A DNA stretch of 64,000 nucleotides from CAVSVP01 sp963731125 (GTDB lineage Bacteria; Pseudomonadota; Gammaproteobacteria; Competibacterales; Competibacteraceae): the NCBI GenBank assembly GCA_963731125.1, contig CAVSVP010000007.1, forward strand, positions 310,001 through 374,000. Direction: 5' to 3'. Positions 9,584-18,464 of this stretch are shown here, piece by piece (positions within the stretch are counted from its first letter, which is position 1; each line of letters starts with the position of its first letter). The notes beneath the pieces were generated by a model. It saw nothing but the letters and a program-made list of their open reading frames with translations, searched no databases and was not told the origin of the DNA. Both the position numbers and the translations under genes were made by a program.

Positions 9584-9689
9584 TATAGTGCCGGCCAAAT
9601 GACCTGATACTGGTTACAAGGCTTCAAATCGTTAGTAAACAACGATTGTAATAAAATTATCGGCATCAATTCATATGGCTGGCACTATA
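9584..9689 (+). mobile_element. 106-bp MITE-like element, copy 1
   Basis: Non-coding element with terminal inverted repeats TATAGTGCCGGCC and GGCTGGCACTATA (one mismatch) and an internal perfect hairpin, AATCGTT-agtaaac-AACGATT. It is identical over all 106 bases to the reverse complement of 49523-49628. It lies in the gap between gltA and the unknown gene at 9713, so it interrupts nothing visible here. Copy 2 shows that the outermost TA is a target duplication, giving a core of about 102 bp. TA duplication is typical of IS630/Tc1-mariner-driven MITEs, but no matching transposase is in the window. Confidence 0.85.
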
Positions 9690-9712
9690 ACAGCGTTAAT
9701 TATCCGTCAATG

Positions 9713-10330
9713 CTACGGTTCACGGTCCGCATCGAGCAATGCCTGAACCTCGGCTAAGCTAGCCCGGCGCATTGGCCGTCCATCTATGGGGCTACGCGGG
9801 GATTCTCGTCCTTTTCGGGGCGTAAAGACCGTCAAGTCTATGTTGGCATCTCCTGCTCCAAAGCTAAATACCGGAAAACAGGCATATTCGCCGTTACCCA
9901 GACGCAAACGGCGCTCCGAAGTTTCAAAGGGAATCGTATGGTCCATTAGGAACCAAACCACTGCTTCCGGTGTATCAGCGAACAGATGTAGGTTGATGTT
10001 AGCATAGGGGCCCGCTGTACCGGTTAAAACCGAACCCACCAGACGGGGATGAAAGCGGGCGAAAAAGCGCATAGCTTCAACGGCAGTTTGCCGTAACTCG
10101 CGCAGCTGTGCTGATTGTTTAGCAGAGTTAAATAAACGCTGATATTCTATAAAAGCTTGTTCGATTTCCACATTGCCAGGTAAAAAAGCTTTATTGGATA
10201 CTCCGAGTCGGACTGCAGCTTTACGTTTGGCCACCAAAAAATCCTTTACTCCCTCATCAGCCATAATGCGGGCACATTCTTGAGCGAGCAGGGCTCTTAA
10301 CCTGCTTCCATCGCGTTGACGAGTAGCCAT
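9713..10330 (-). CDS. Conserved protein of unknown function (possible nucleotidyltransferase fold)
   Basis: The protein has 205 residues from the ATG chosen here. That ATG has GGAG nine bases upstream and gives the N-terminus MATRQRDGSRLR. Longer starts at 10345 (ATG) and 10375 (TTG) are possible but have no ribosome binding site. The sequence is charged and helical at the N-terminus (LLAQECARIMADEG, LVAKRKAAVRLGV), then FHPRLVGSVLTGTAG, NLHLFADTPE and DANIDLTVF, and ends with PIDGRPMRRASLAEVQALL. The GSVLTGTAG and later DLTVF segments loosely recall nucleotidyltransferase folds, but the usual GS-x-D-x-D motif is not intact. I recall similar conserved proteins in other gammaproteobacteria without a known role. 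No signal peptide or membrane helix. Confidence 0.75.
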   Translation of the reverse strand: MATRQRDGSRLRALLAQECARIMADEGVKDFLVAKRKAAVRLGVSNKAFLPGNVEIEQAFIEYQRLFNSAKQSAQLRELRQTAVEAMRFFARFHPRLVGSVLTGTAGPYANINLHLFADTPEAVVWFLMDHTIPFETSERRLRLGNGEYACFPVFSFGAGDANIDLTVFTPRKGRESPRSPIDGRPMRRASLAEVQALLDADREP

Positions 10331-10990
10331 TTGGAGAAACTCCATGCTTGACAAGTTGCTAGGAGATATTGACAATCTTCGAGGCAGTTACAGTTGCTGT
10401 TAAAGTGCGTGGAGTTTATGCTAAGAATAAATGGAAAACTATGTTATTTAAACATAGCAACTGCATTTGGTAACTAAGCGTTACATTTTACAATTCTACG
10501 TACCAGTTGCTCAAGTTTTTAGGTGGCTGCAGTGTTAACGCAATGTTAACTAACAAAAAATATTGAAAACTAGGGAGCACTGTCGTTGAAAACTAAAGAA
10601 AAGACAGTAACAAAAGTTTTTTAGTAAAGGAGTTTGCCATACAAATTACCGGTCACAGGAGCGTGCAGACCAATGATGGCGGGACTGCCAAGGTGTTAAA
10701 TATTTTCCAATCGTTGTTCTTCTCTCCCGCCAACTCCTACGCAAATCACGTAGGAAGGTTTTTATCGTACGTTTCACTCTCTGTTCAAACAACACATCCT
10801 GTACCAAGGTTGCCTGACCACTAAAACAGTGGTTTTTCGATATGTTATTTTTAGGATACACTTCAACACAAGGAAAATGGAATGATTGTTTTGTTAAAAA
10901 CTGTAAGAATAACTTCTGGTTAATCAGGAAAACCGGATTGATGCAAGCTCCAAGCTTTGGAGCGAATGGAACAAATGGAAAGGAAATAAC
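10331..10990. other. Intergenic region upstream of pilM with several hairpins
   Basis: About 660 bases of AT-rich sequence between the divergent gene at 9713 and pilM. It holds three perfect small inverted repeats: CTATGTT-attta-AACATAG at 10439-10457, TCCTACG-caaatca-CGTAGGA near 10735-10755, and ACCACT-aaaac-AGTGGT at 10817-10833. GTTAAC also occurs twice, separated by five bases, near 10532-10548. The pilM operon promoter is presumably here. A 60-codon plus-strand frame at 10842-11024 runs into pilM out of frame and was not called. A non-coding RNA is possible but cannot be shown. Confidence 0.4.
10817..10838 (+). terminator. Possible intrinsic terminator or attenuator upstream of pilM
   Basis: A 6-bp perfect stem, ACCACT/AGTGGT, with an AAAAC loop is followed directly by a short T run. 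This is the shape of a rho-independent terminator on the plus strand. The stem is short and only half GC, so it would be weak. There is no coding gene upstream on this strand, so it could end a small transcript or act as an attenuator before pilM. Confidence 0.35.
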
Positions 10991-12097
10991 GTGGCCCTAT
11001 TTAAGCAGAGAGACCGCGTCTTAGGAATTGACATCGGCCCTTCCTCAGTGAAATTGATGGAGCTCAGCCGCAATGGACAGCGCTACAAAGTAGAAGCCAT
11101 GGCCATTGAGCCTCTTCCTGAAGGCGCAATGGAGAACCGTAATCCTACTGCTCTCGATGAAGTAGGAGCGGCTCTCAAAAGTGCCCTTAAAACCTCGGGC
11201 ACACGACTCAAAAAAGCTGCTGTTGCTGTTCCTACTTCGAGTGTCATTACCCGCACCATTCCAATGCCCGCCGAATTTGGTGAGGATGAGATTGAAGCTC
11301 ATATTCAACTCGATGCCTCCCAATACATTCCTTTCCCTTTAGAGGAAATTTATCTTGATTTTCAAGTAGTTCAAAAATCCTCTAAGGTGGATGCGAACAC
11401 TCAAGAAGTCATGATTGTAGCTTCTCGCAAGGAGAACGTGGATCTGCGCAAGGAAGTACTGCAGGAAGCCGGTTTGAAAACAGCGATTGTCGATGTGGAA
11501 GCTTATGCGTTAGAAAATACTGTGCGGTTTTTTAGCCGGGAATTCCTCAAACAAGAAGAGAATGCTCAGATTAATCTGAACAAGCTCGATGGCTCATTGA
11601 CGGCATTGGTAGACATAGGCGCCGATATTACTACGTTATATGTGCTACGAGATGACAAGGTTATTTTCACTCGGGAACAAGCCTTTGGCAGTGAACAGCT
11701 GACCACAGCCATTGCCGAGTTTTATGACTTGCCTAAAGACAGAGCGGAATTGGCAAAGCGTTCCGGCGATTTATCTGAGGATTATCCAGTCAACATACTG
11801 AGTCCTTTCCAGCAGGCGGCAGCGGAACAGATCGGTCAGGCACTGCAGTTTTTCTTTTCCTCTGATCACTATGCCGGCGGTCGGCATAGCCAACTGGATA
11901 GGCTTACTTTAACGGGTGGCGGCGCAATGATCGCCGGTCTCGATAGTGTCATCGCCGAGCGTCTTAATATTCCAGCGATGATTGGTAATCCCTTTGCACA
12001 GATGAGTAACATGACCCGGGTTAACCGCCATAGCTTATTGCGCGATGCTCCTCTGTTTGGCGTTGCCTGCGGTTTGGCACTAAGGAGTTTTGACTGA
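10991..12097 (+). CDS. pilM: Type IV pilus inner-membrane platform protein PilM
   Basis: Cytoplasmic actin-like protein that binds the N-terminus of PilN and joins the pilus motor to the PilNOP alignment complex. The 368 residues begin MALFKQRDRVLGIDIGPSSVKL, the phosphate-1 loop of the FtsA/actin fold. LTALVDIGADITTLYVL and LTLTGGGAMIAGLD provide the other nucleotide-binding loops. The GTG start at 10991 has AAAGGA a few bases upstream. The stop is one base before the pilN ATG. First gene of pilMNOPQ. Confidence 0.97.
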   Translation: MALFKQRDRVLGIDIGPSSVKLMELSRNGQRYKVEAMAIEPLPEGAMENRNPTALDEVGAALKSALKTSGTRLKKAAVAVPTSSVITRTIPMPAEFGEDEIEAHIQLDASQYIPFPLEEIYLDFQVVQKSSKVDANTQEVMIVASRKENVDLRKEVLQEAGLKTAIVDVEAYALENTVRFFSREFLKQEENAQINLNKLDGSLTALVDIGADITTLYVLRDDKVIFTREQAFGSEQLTTAIAEFYDLPKDRAELAKRSGDLSEDYPVNILSPFQQAAAEQIGQALQFFFSSDHYAGGRHSQLDRLTLTGGGAMIAGLDSVIAERLNIPAMIGNPFAQMSNMTRVNRHSLLRDAPLFGVACGLALRSFD

Positions 12098-12098
12098 G

Positions 12099-12674
12099 AT
12101 GACGCGTATCAATCTCCTTCCATGGCGCGAAGCACGCCGCAAGCAACAGCAGCTCAGATTCCTGACCATGTTGGCAGCGGGGGGTGTGGTTGGCATCCTT
12201 AGTTTAGGCTTTACCCATCTGTTGATCGAGAGTCAAGTTGCGCAACAGGAAACCCGCAATCAATATCTGCGCGGTGAAATCACTCGACTCAAAAAGGCTG
12301 AGGCGGAAATCAAAGAGTTAGATAAGACTAAAGCTCGTCTGTTGGGACGTCTGGAAGTGATACAGAACTTGCAGTCTAGCCGTCCGGGAATGGTAAAAGT
12401 TTTCGATGCGCTGGTTCGGCTGCTGCCGGAAAATGCTTACCTGACTCTGATTAAAAGTGAGGGCAATCAACTAACGCTAAAAGGGATGGCGAGTTCCAAC
12501 AATGTCATTTCCATCTTTATGCGTAAGCTCACTGATTCACCTGAGTTTGGTGAACCCACCTTGCGGTTGGTAGAAACCCAGACTATCAACGATACTCGGG
12601 CCAGTCAGTTTGAATTGGTGGTTAGCCTTAAAAATTCAGCGCAGGGAGCGCAGGAGGAGGTAGGGACGCCATGA
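12099..12674 (+). CDS. pilN: Type IV pilus alignment protein PilN
   Basis: Bitopic inner-membrane protein that pairs with PilO and binds PilM through its cytoplasmic N-terminus. From the ATG chosen the protein is 191 residues and begins MTRINLLPWREARRKQ, the conserved PilM-binding motif. A TTG at 12090 is in frame but sits too close to the AAGGAG ribosome binding site at 12082-12087. One membrane helix is at about residues 22-42, followed by a coiled coil rich in Lys/Glu and a ferredoxin-like periplasmic domain. It overlaps pilO by four bases (ATGA). Confidence 0.96.
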   Translation: MTRINLLPWREARRKQQQLRFLTMLAAGGVVGILSLGFTHLLIESQVAQQETRNQYLRGEITRLKKAEAEIKELDKTKARLLGRLEVIQNLQSSRPGMVKVFDALVRLLPENAYLTLIKSEGNQLTLKGMASSNNVISIFMRKLTDSPEFGEPTLRLVETQTINDTRASQFELVVSLKNSAQGAQEEVGTP

Positions 12675-13354
12675 ATCTCGCAGAGTTTAACAGCCTGGAT
12701 TTCAGCAATGCTGGAAGTTGGCCACCGTTAGCCAAGGCGATAGCCACAGTTATTGTCGTTGCTACTGTAGCGGGCCTTGGTTACTGGTTCCACACCCGCC
12801 ATCAACTGGAAGCGCTAGAGAACGTACGCCGTATCGAGCAGCAGTTGCGGCAGGAGTTTATTGAGAAACAGCAGGTGATGGCTAATATCGATGCGTACCG
12901 AGCGCAGCTTGAGGAGATGCAGAATAAACTGAACGATATGCTGCGCCAACTTCCCACTCGCACCGAAATGCCGGATCTGCTTGAAGATATCTCCAACACC
13001 GGAAAGAGAAATGGACTTAACTTTGAGTTGTTTAAACCTGAACCTGAGCAACCGCATGATTTCTATGCAGCTAAGCCTATTTCGATTCGTGCGCACTCTA
13101 CTTATCATCAATTCGGTGCTTTTGTAAGCAATATTGCGGCCCTGCCGCGTATCGTCACGCTGGAAAATGCAAACCTCAACGACCCCCAACGGCAAACACG
13201 CGAAGGGCAACGCGCCGACAAAGAAGAAAGCAAGCCCTTGTTAATTGAGGCCACGTTACAAACCTATCGTTATTTGGACGAAGATCCGGAGGCGGCAAAG
13301 AGTGTGCAGGGAGCCGGTGAGCGTAACAGCAGGGAGGCTAGGAGTAACAAATGA
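12671..13354 (+). CDS. pilO: Type IV pilus alignment protein PilO
   Basis: Bitopic inner-membrane partner of PilN, forming the periplasmic cage that connects the motor to PilP and the secretin. The 227 residues have one membrane helix at about residues 22-42 (AIATVIVVATVAGLGYWF). A coiled coil of about 60 residues follows, then a domain with EDISNTGKRNGLNFELFKP and SYHQFGAF-like segments typical of PilO. It overlaps pilN by ATGA and pilP by ATGA, so stoichiometric translation is likely. Confidence 0.96.
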   Translation: MNLAEFNSLDFSNAGSWPPLAKAIATVIVVATVAGLGYWFHTRHQLEALENVRRIEQQLRQEFIEKQQVMANIDAYRAQLEEMQNKLNDMLRQLPTRTEMPDLLEDISNTGKRNGLNFELFKPEPEQPHDFYAAKPISIRAHSTYHQFGAFVSNIAALPRIVTLENANLNDPQRQTREGQRADKEESKPLLIEATLQTYRYLDEDPEAAKSVQGAGERNSREARSNK

Positions 13355-13929
13355 GTCTACTATGTGTAACATCGCAACCGCCGATAGCCTGGCAGCGACC
13401 GTTAATGCTGGCTATGGCAATTGCGTTAATGGCAGGTTGTGGAGAAGCTGACCTCCAGGACCTGCGGCAATTTGTCGCTACTAGCAAAGAATCTTCGCTG
13501 GGCAAGCCACTCGACCCACCTCCCGAAGTTGAGCCTTACCGTCCGTTTACTTACACGGCTCAAGGGCTTAAAGATCCCTTCGTGGCTTCTGCCTTTGCCC
13601 GACAACCGGAAGAGGTCTCTTTCGAAGAGCAGCCGGAGATGATCGACAATGGTATCCATCCTGATCCAGATCGTACCCGTGAAGAACTTGAAAAGTACGC
13701 TCTGGGTTCTTTAAAAATGGTAGGAACCTTCCAGAAGGACGACAATTTATGGGCCTTAATCGAGGCTCCTGATGGCATTATTCATCGGATTCAAAGAGGC
13801 AGTTATCTGGGTTCCGATCACGGCAAGGTAATAAACATCACGGAACAGCGTATTGATCTGACCGAGATCGTTCCCGAGAACGATTCGCGTTGGATAGAGC
13901 GTGATGCGTTTCTCTCGATGGCTGACTAA
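13351..13929 (+). CDS. pilP: Type IV pilus lipoprotein PilP
   Basis: Periplasmic lipoprotein that links the PilNO cage to the PilQ secretin. The 192-residue precursor has a signal peptide ending in the lipobox LMAGC near residue 30, so it should be processed by Lgt, Lsp and Lnt. The mature part has a proline-rich stretch (LDPPPEVEPYRPFTY), then the homology-region fold with GLKDPFV and ALGSLKMVGTFQKDDNLWAL, which is diagnostic. It starts within the pilO stop (ATGA) and lies 36 bases before pilQ. Confidence 0.96.
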   Translation: MSLLCVTSQPPIAWQRPLMLAMAIALMAGCGEADLQDLRQFVATSKESSLGKPLDPPPEVEPYRPFTYTAQGLKDPFVASAFARQPEEVSFEEQPEMIDNGIHPDPDRTREELEKYALGSLKMVGTFQKDDNLWALIEAPDGIIHRIQRGSYLGSDHGKVINITEQRIDLTEIVPENDSRWIERDAFLSMAD

Positions 13930-13965
13930 TCTGGTAGGGAGCACTATGATACAGGGAGAATTATT

Positions 13966-16131
13966 ATGACAGGCATGTCCGGGAAGCTACACCGACGGTT
14001 GTGCGGTGAGAGTTTACTAAAGGTATTATTAGCAGCCTTGTTAGCCTGTGGCATTTTTGGTAACGGCCCCACGGCGAAGGCTGCCGAGGAAACCGTGCTG
14101 GAAGCACTGGATATCGGTAATCTACCCGGTGGCCAGGTGCAGATTCGCTTTAAGCTGTCGCAACCCTTGGCGAAGCCGCTGAGCAGCTTCACTATCAATG
14201 ATCCCGCTCGTATCGTGGTGGATTTTCCTAACACACGGAGCGGATTAAACACCCGTCAGCAGGCCATCGGTAGTGGAGTTGCCGAAAAAGTGAGTGTGCT
14301 GGAGGGCAGTGATCGCACCCGCGCTTCGGTGAACCTGGCGCAATTGATACCTTATAAGGTCAGTAGCGAAGGCAATTCCGTGGTGCTGATCCTGGAGGCA
14401 GGGGGCACAGCACCGGCAATGGTGACGGTTGATGACTCTCCTGGGCCCGTGGCGACTGCGCACACTATTGAGAATGTCGACTTTCGGCGCAGTCCGCAGG
14501 GTGCGGCCATCATTAACATCAAGTTGTCCGACCCCTCCATACCCGTCAACGTGCGGCAAGAAGGCAGCCAGATCGTTGCCGATTTCGTGGGCGCCGCTCT
14601 GGTGCGGGGACAGCAACGTCGTCTGGATGTCACTGACTTCGCCACGCCTGTTGAACGAGTGGACGTGATTAAACAACGCAACAACACCCGCATTATCATT
14701 CAGCCGACACCGCCATATCAATATCTCGCCTATCAGGCAGATGATCTCTATGCCATAGAAGTCAGTCCTGTCCCTGAAGAAGAAGAGGAGAGCCTGGATC
14801 CTCAGAAAAAAACCTTTAGCGGTGACTTATTATCGCTCAATTTTCAGAACATTGAGGTACGGGCGGTGCTACAAATACTTGCCGATTTCACCGGCCAGAA
14901 CGTGGTGGTCAGTGATACTGTGCAGGGTAATCTGACCTTACGCCTACAAAATGTGCCCTGGGATCAGGCATTGGATATTATTCTCCGCACGAAAGGCCTT
15001 ACCATGCGGCAAAACGGCAATGTGATGTACGTTGCGCCCACCGAAGAAGTGGCTGCTCGTGAAAAACTGGAATTGGAGGCCCGTAAGACAGTGACCGACC
15101 TGGTGCCGCTACGCTCTGAGGTTATCCAGGTCAACTACGCTAAAGCCAAGGATCTGGCTGACCTGCTGAAAACCACTGGGGAAGGAGAAATGTCGCTACT
15201 TTCCGCGCGCGGTCAAGTCAGTGTGGATCCGCGTACAAACAGCCTGCTGGTGCAGGACATTCCCGACAAGCTGTCGGAAGTCCGCAGCCTCATTACCCGC
15301 TTAGACGTGCCGGTCAGACAGGTAATGATTGATTCTCGGGTCGTCATCGCTAACGATGATTTCCGCAAAGAACTGGGCATTCGCTGGGGTTTTACCGGAG
15401 TGCGCAAGAACGGCGACAATGGCGTCGTAACCACGACCGGCTCGTTACCGGGAACCAATACCATTGTGAATAGCGCCGTGGACAACCTTCAGAACACGGG
15501 TCAACCCTTTCCGACCACGTTACCGAATTTGGCGGAACGGTTAGGCGTTAACCTCGGTGTCCCTGACCCATTCGGGCGGCTGGCATTAGCTATCCTGGGC
15601 CAGGATTATCTTGTCGATTTAGAGCTTTCGGCCTTGCAAGCGGAAGGTCGGGGCGAAATCTTATCGAACCCGCGCGTAGTTACTACGGACCGGGCCGAGG
15701 CGAGCATCCGTCAAGGTCGCGAAATTCCTTACCAGGTGATCAATGATGACGGCGTTAACATCGAGTTCAAAAAAGCCGAGCTGGAACTGACCGTAACCCC
15801 GCAAATTACGCCCGACGACCGAGTGATCATGGATCTTAAAGTGACCAAGAATGAACAGGGAATACCGGTGCCTTCAAGCACAGGCGAACTCATTCCCGCC
15901 ATCGATACGCGGGAGGTGGAAACACAAGTGTTAGTGGATAACGGGGAAACCGTGGTGCTGGGAGGCATTTTTGAGCAAACCAGCAATGATGCCGTCGATA
16001 AAGTACCTTTACTGGGTGATATTCCTGCCATCGGCCGGCTTTTTCAACGTCGTATCAATGAAGATATCAAGCGTGAACTGTTGATATTCGTGACGCCGCA
16101 GATCGTCAATGAGGAGCTTGCTGCGCGCTGA
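13966..16131 (+). CDS. pilQ: Type IV pilus secretin PilQ
   Basis: Outer-membrane secretin through which the pilus passes. The 721 residues begin with a signal peptide (cleavage near AKAAEE). Two AMIN peptidoglycan-binding domains follow at about residues 45-145 and 165-265, then the STN/N0 domain (LNFQNIEVRAVLQILADF). Secretin N domains come next (VIQVNYAKAKDLADLLK), then the C-terminal pore with VPLLGDIPAIGRLF and LLIFVTPQIV. GGGAG-type spacing is good: GGGAG lies upstream of the ATG. Last gene of the pilMNOPQ operon. Confidence 0.97.
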   Translation: MTGMSGKLHRRLCGESLLKVLLAALLACGIFGNGPTAKAAEETVLEALDIGNLPGGQVQIRFKLSQPLAKPLSSFTINDPARIVVDFPNTRSGLNTRQQAIGSGVAEKVSVLEGSDRTRASVNLAQLIPYKVSSEGNSVVLILEAGGTAPAMVTVDDSPGPVATAHTIENVDFRRSPQGAAIINIKLSDPSIPVNVRQEGSQIVADFVGAALVRGQQRRLDVTDFATPVERVDVIKQRNNTRIIIQPTPPYQYLAYQADDLYAIEVSPVPEEEEESLDPQKKTFSGDLLSLNFQNIEVRAVLQILADFTGQNVVVSDTVQGNLTLRLQNVPWDQALDIILRTKGLTMRQNGNVMYVAPTEEVAAREKLELEARKTVTDLVPLRSEVIQVNYAKAKDLADLLKTTGEGEMSLLSARGQVSVDPRTNSLLVQDIPDKLSEVRSLITRLDVPVRQVMIDSRVVIANDDFRKELGIRWGFTGVRKNGDNGVVTTTGSLPGTNTIVNSAVDNLQNTGQPFPTTLPNLAERLGVNLGVPDPFGRLALAILGQDYLVDLELSALQAEGRGEILSNPRVVTTDRAEASIRQGREIPYQVINDDGVNIEFKKAELELTVTPQITPDDRVIMDLKVTKNEQGIPVPSSTGELIPAIDTREVETQVLVDNGETVVLGGIFEQTSNDAVDKVPLLGDIPAIGRLFQRRINEDIKRELLIFVTPQIVNEELAAR

Positions 16132-16221
16132 TAGCGGATTTTCTGCCAACTTTTATGGATTGCTTCAGCATACATTTTTGCCATTAGGATTTTAACGGAA
16201 AGGTAAAAGGGAGTTAATTCC

Positions 16222-18324
16222 GTGCATTCACTTTTTAGCGGAATCAGGAAAGCATTTTGTCTGGGCATGATTGCCCTTATCTTTGCCGGCTGCGGTGGGG
16301 GCGGCGGCAGCGGCGGCAGCAGCACCGGCGGGTTTACCGCCGAAGGGGATAGCATCCGTTTCGGCGGTGTCAGGGTAGAAAAAAGCCTTCTGCCGGCCAA
16401 TTTGAATCTGGAACAGCCTAGCCTGTTACTGCCCTATACCACGGCCGTCATTTTCAAGGTAGAGCGGAGAAATGACGGTTCGGAAGTGCCCGATGGAACC
16501 CCGGTACAGGTGACAGTGGAGGGAGTCAAGCACGGCGGCATTTCCGTGCTGAACGACCCGGCAACCAATGAGGATGAGTTTTCCAACCTGATGGGCTCGC
16601 TGTCGACCGAAACCAGCGGAGGTTTGGTAAGGGTTTTCTTTACTTCCTTCTCGGAACCCGGCGAGGCCACTATTATTGCTTCGGTGCAAGATCCGGTCAG
16701 CGGCAATAACAAAATTGCCAAAGCCACCATTAGAGTCACATCCGACCAGCGTCCGGTGGCGGCGCTCACCTTTACCGGTCCGTTCGTCAACGCCATATTA
16801 ACGGGCGCAACCCGCTTTGGCGACGGTAACGTGCAGAATGGCGCTTACAGCCGGGTGATCAGCGTAATTGCTTCCGATGCCGACGGCAATCCGGTCAATC
16901 CCGGAACGCAGATTAACTTCTTCCTTATCGACGGACCATTAACGGGCTATCCCGAAAGCGGCACCGGCGCCTTTTTTGTGGCGGGTAACAATGGCGATCC
17001 CCTGGAAGGAGAGAATCAGTTTGATGCCCTGGACGGTAATTTTGTCAGCAAGGGCGTTCTGCCTTTCGACCGCCTGGTGCTCGACGGCGGACAAAGAAGC
17101 GATAATCCCGTACCCGATAACCGGTTTCACACCGGTATCCGGGTCATCGAAAACGTGGCTAGCCAGACAACGCTGTTTATTCAGGAGCCACCCTTTAACA
17201 TGGGTCCCGATAACGGTCCCACGGTTCCCTATCTCATCGGCCGTCCACAAAGCGGCACTATCCTGTCACCTTCTTTTACCGATGTGAACGGCGTTGCCGA
17301 GACCCTGCTGACCTATCCGGTGTCGCGTCTGGGGCAAACGGCCGTTCTCGTGGCGTGCACCAGCGCCTCCACCGTCTGCACGGTATTGAATACCTGCGAT
17401 GCGACGGGCGCCAATTGTGGTTCGGTCTATCTGGGCGCCAGCGATGGTACCAATGTCAGCCTGACCACTTCGGTGCCGCAAGGACAGCAGCTAAAGGCAA
17501 ACAGCAGCACGGACGTGACTCTATGCCTAAAGGATCCCAACTTCGCACCGCTGCCCGCCACCACCATTGACTATGCCATCGGCAACACCGGCGCGGCTAC
17601 CGTCACGGTCAACGGCAACTCGGCGACCGTGGGCACGTTAAACACCGGCAGCGACGGTTGTGTTACCGTACCCGTTGCCAGCAGCGGACAGGTGCCGGGC
17701 TCTCAGCCCGTTCCCGTCAGTTTTGACGCCGAGGGCGTGGCCACTCCGGTGACGCTGGAAATCGCAGCGCCGGGAGACGGTAATCTGACGGGCATTACGA
17801 ACTGCAGCATCGATCAGGAAAAGCTGACGGGTCAGTGTACCGTTAATTTACTGCTGACGGATGATAATGGCTCGCCGGTTTCGGGTGTGATGATTGGCCT
17901 GCAAGATCCGCCGGGTGATCCCTTCACTATTAACTTTAGCCCGGCCTCCGGCGGCTTTGGTGTTACCAATGAGCAAGGCAGAGTGACGGCCACCATCAAC
18001 CTGCAGGGCCCGGGGGACTATGCGTTTACCTTTGCCACCCAAAGCGGTACTGCGACCTTTGAGACCGAGGAAATTTCCATCGAGGAGTCACCGGGTCAGG
18101 TGGTGGCAGCGGTGGCGATTTGGCCATTACCACGGCGTCGCTGCCGGACGGTACGGTGGGTGTATTTTACTCGGCGCTGCTGGCGGCCGAGGGTGGTAAG
18201 CAGCCCCTTACCTGGTCGCTGGAGAATGGTTCGCTGCCCCAGGGCATCAAGCTGGATGCGGCAACCGGTGCGTTGTCGGGTACCCCGAGCGTACCGGGCA
18301 CCAGTAACTTTATTGCCCGGGTGA
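16222..18324 (+). CDS. Large Ig-like repeat lipoprotein, N-terminal part (frameshifted locus)
   Basis: GTG start with GGGAG upstream. The first 22 residues form a lipoprotein signal ending in IFAGC, followed by a Gly/Ser tract, so the product should be lipid-anchored. It then contains several bacterial Ig-like (Big_1/Big-type) modules, seen as repeated VTVEGVKHGGISV, ASDADGNPVNPGTQINF and LLTDDNGSPVSGV segments ending in TxTINLQG-like strands. After about residue 630 (SPGQ, nucleotide about 18105) the frame is lost: the remaining 70 codons are Arg/Trp-rich nonsense. The true continuation is in frame 3. The locus probably encoded one protein of about 1406 residues spanning 16222-20442. The 90-base gap after pilQ is short. 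Role as an adhesin or surface protein is inference. Confidence 0.8.
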   Translation: MHSLFSGIRKAFCLGMIALIFAGCGGGGGSGGSSTGGFTAEGDSIRFGGVRVEKSLLPANLNLEQPSLLLPYTTAVIFKVERRNDGSEVPDGTPVQVTVEGVKHGGISVLNDPATNEDEFSNLMGSLSTETSGGLVRVFFTSFSEPGEATIIASVQDPVSGNNKIAKATIRVTSDQRPVAALTFTGPFVNAILTGATRFGDGNVQNGAYSRVISVIASDADGNPVNPGTQINFFLIDGPLTGYPESGTGAFFVAGNNGDPLEGENQFDALDGNFVSKGVLPFDRLVLDGGQRSDNPVPDNRFHTGIRVIENVASQTTLFIQEPPFNMGPDNGPTVPYLIGRPQSGTILSPSFTDVNGVAETLLTYPVSRLGQTAVLVACTSASTVCTVLNTCDATGANCGSVYLGASDGTNVSLTTSVPQGQQLKANSSTDVTLCLKDPNFAPLPATTIDYAIGNTGAATVTVNGNSATVGTLNTGSDGCVTVPVASSGQVPGSQPVPVSFDAEGVATPVTLEIAAPGDGNLTGITNCSIDQEKLTGQCTVNLLLTDDNGSPVSGVMIGLQDPPGDPFTINFSPASGGFGVTNEQGRVTATINLQGPGDYAFTFATQSGTATFETEEISIEESPGQVVAAVAIWPLPRRRCRTVRWVYFTRRCWRPRVVSSPLPGRWRMVRCPRASSWMRQPVRCRVPRAYRAPVTLLPG

Positions 18325-18464
18325 CCGACGCTGATCAGCAATTTAGCCTTAAGCCCTTTACCATTGAAGTGGTTCAGGGTAGTGGCGGCGGTGGCGGCGG
18401 TGTCGCCGTCAATGATATTCAATTGCTGGTCAGCAGTCCGGAGATTACCCTCTTCAGGCAATGA
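18120..18464 (+). CDS. Large Ig-like repeat lipoprotein, middle fragment
   Basis: This frame continues the protein at 16222. Read from about 18100 it gives GGGSGGDLAITTASLPDG, then a complete putative-Ig (He_PIG-type) module of about 85 residues (LTWSLENGSLPQGIKLD, GALSGTPSVPGTSNF). A six-glycine linker and NDIQLLVSSPEI follow. It then stops at TGA 18462, where frame 1 resumes with SSGNDPVTLTAVV. The entry to this frame needs a lost G in the GGTGGTGGC tract near 18103. The exit needs an extra C in the CCC at about 18449. Neither a start codon nor a ribosome binding site supports independent translation. Confidence 0.6.
   Translation: MAITTASLPDGTVGVFYSALLAAEGGKQPLTWSLENGSLPQGIKLDAATGALSGTPSVPGTSNFIARVTDADQQFSLKPFTIEVVQGSGGGGGGVAVNDIQLLVSSPEITLFRQ

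Noticed and set aside
10842..11024. 60-codon frame upstream of pilM
   Set aside because: Overlaps pilM out of frame and has no ribosome binding site.
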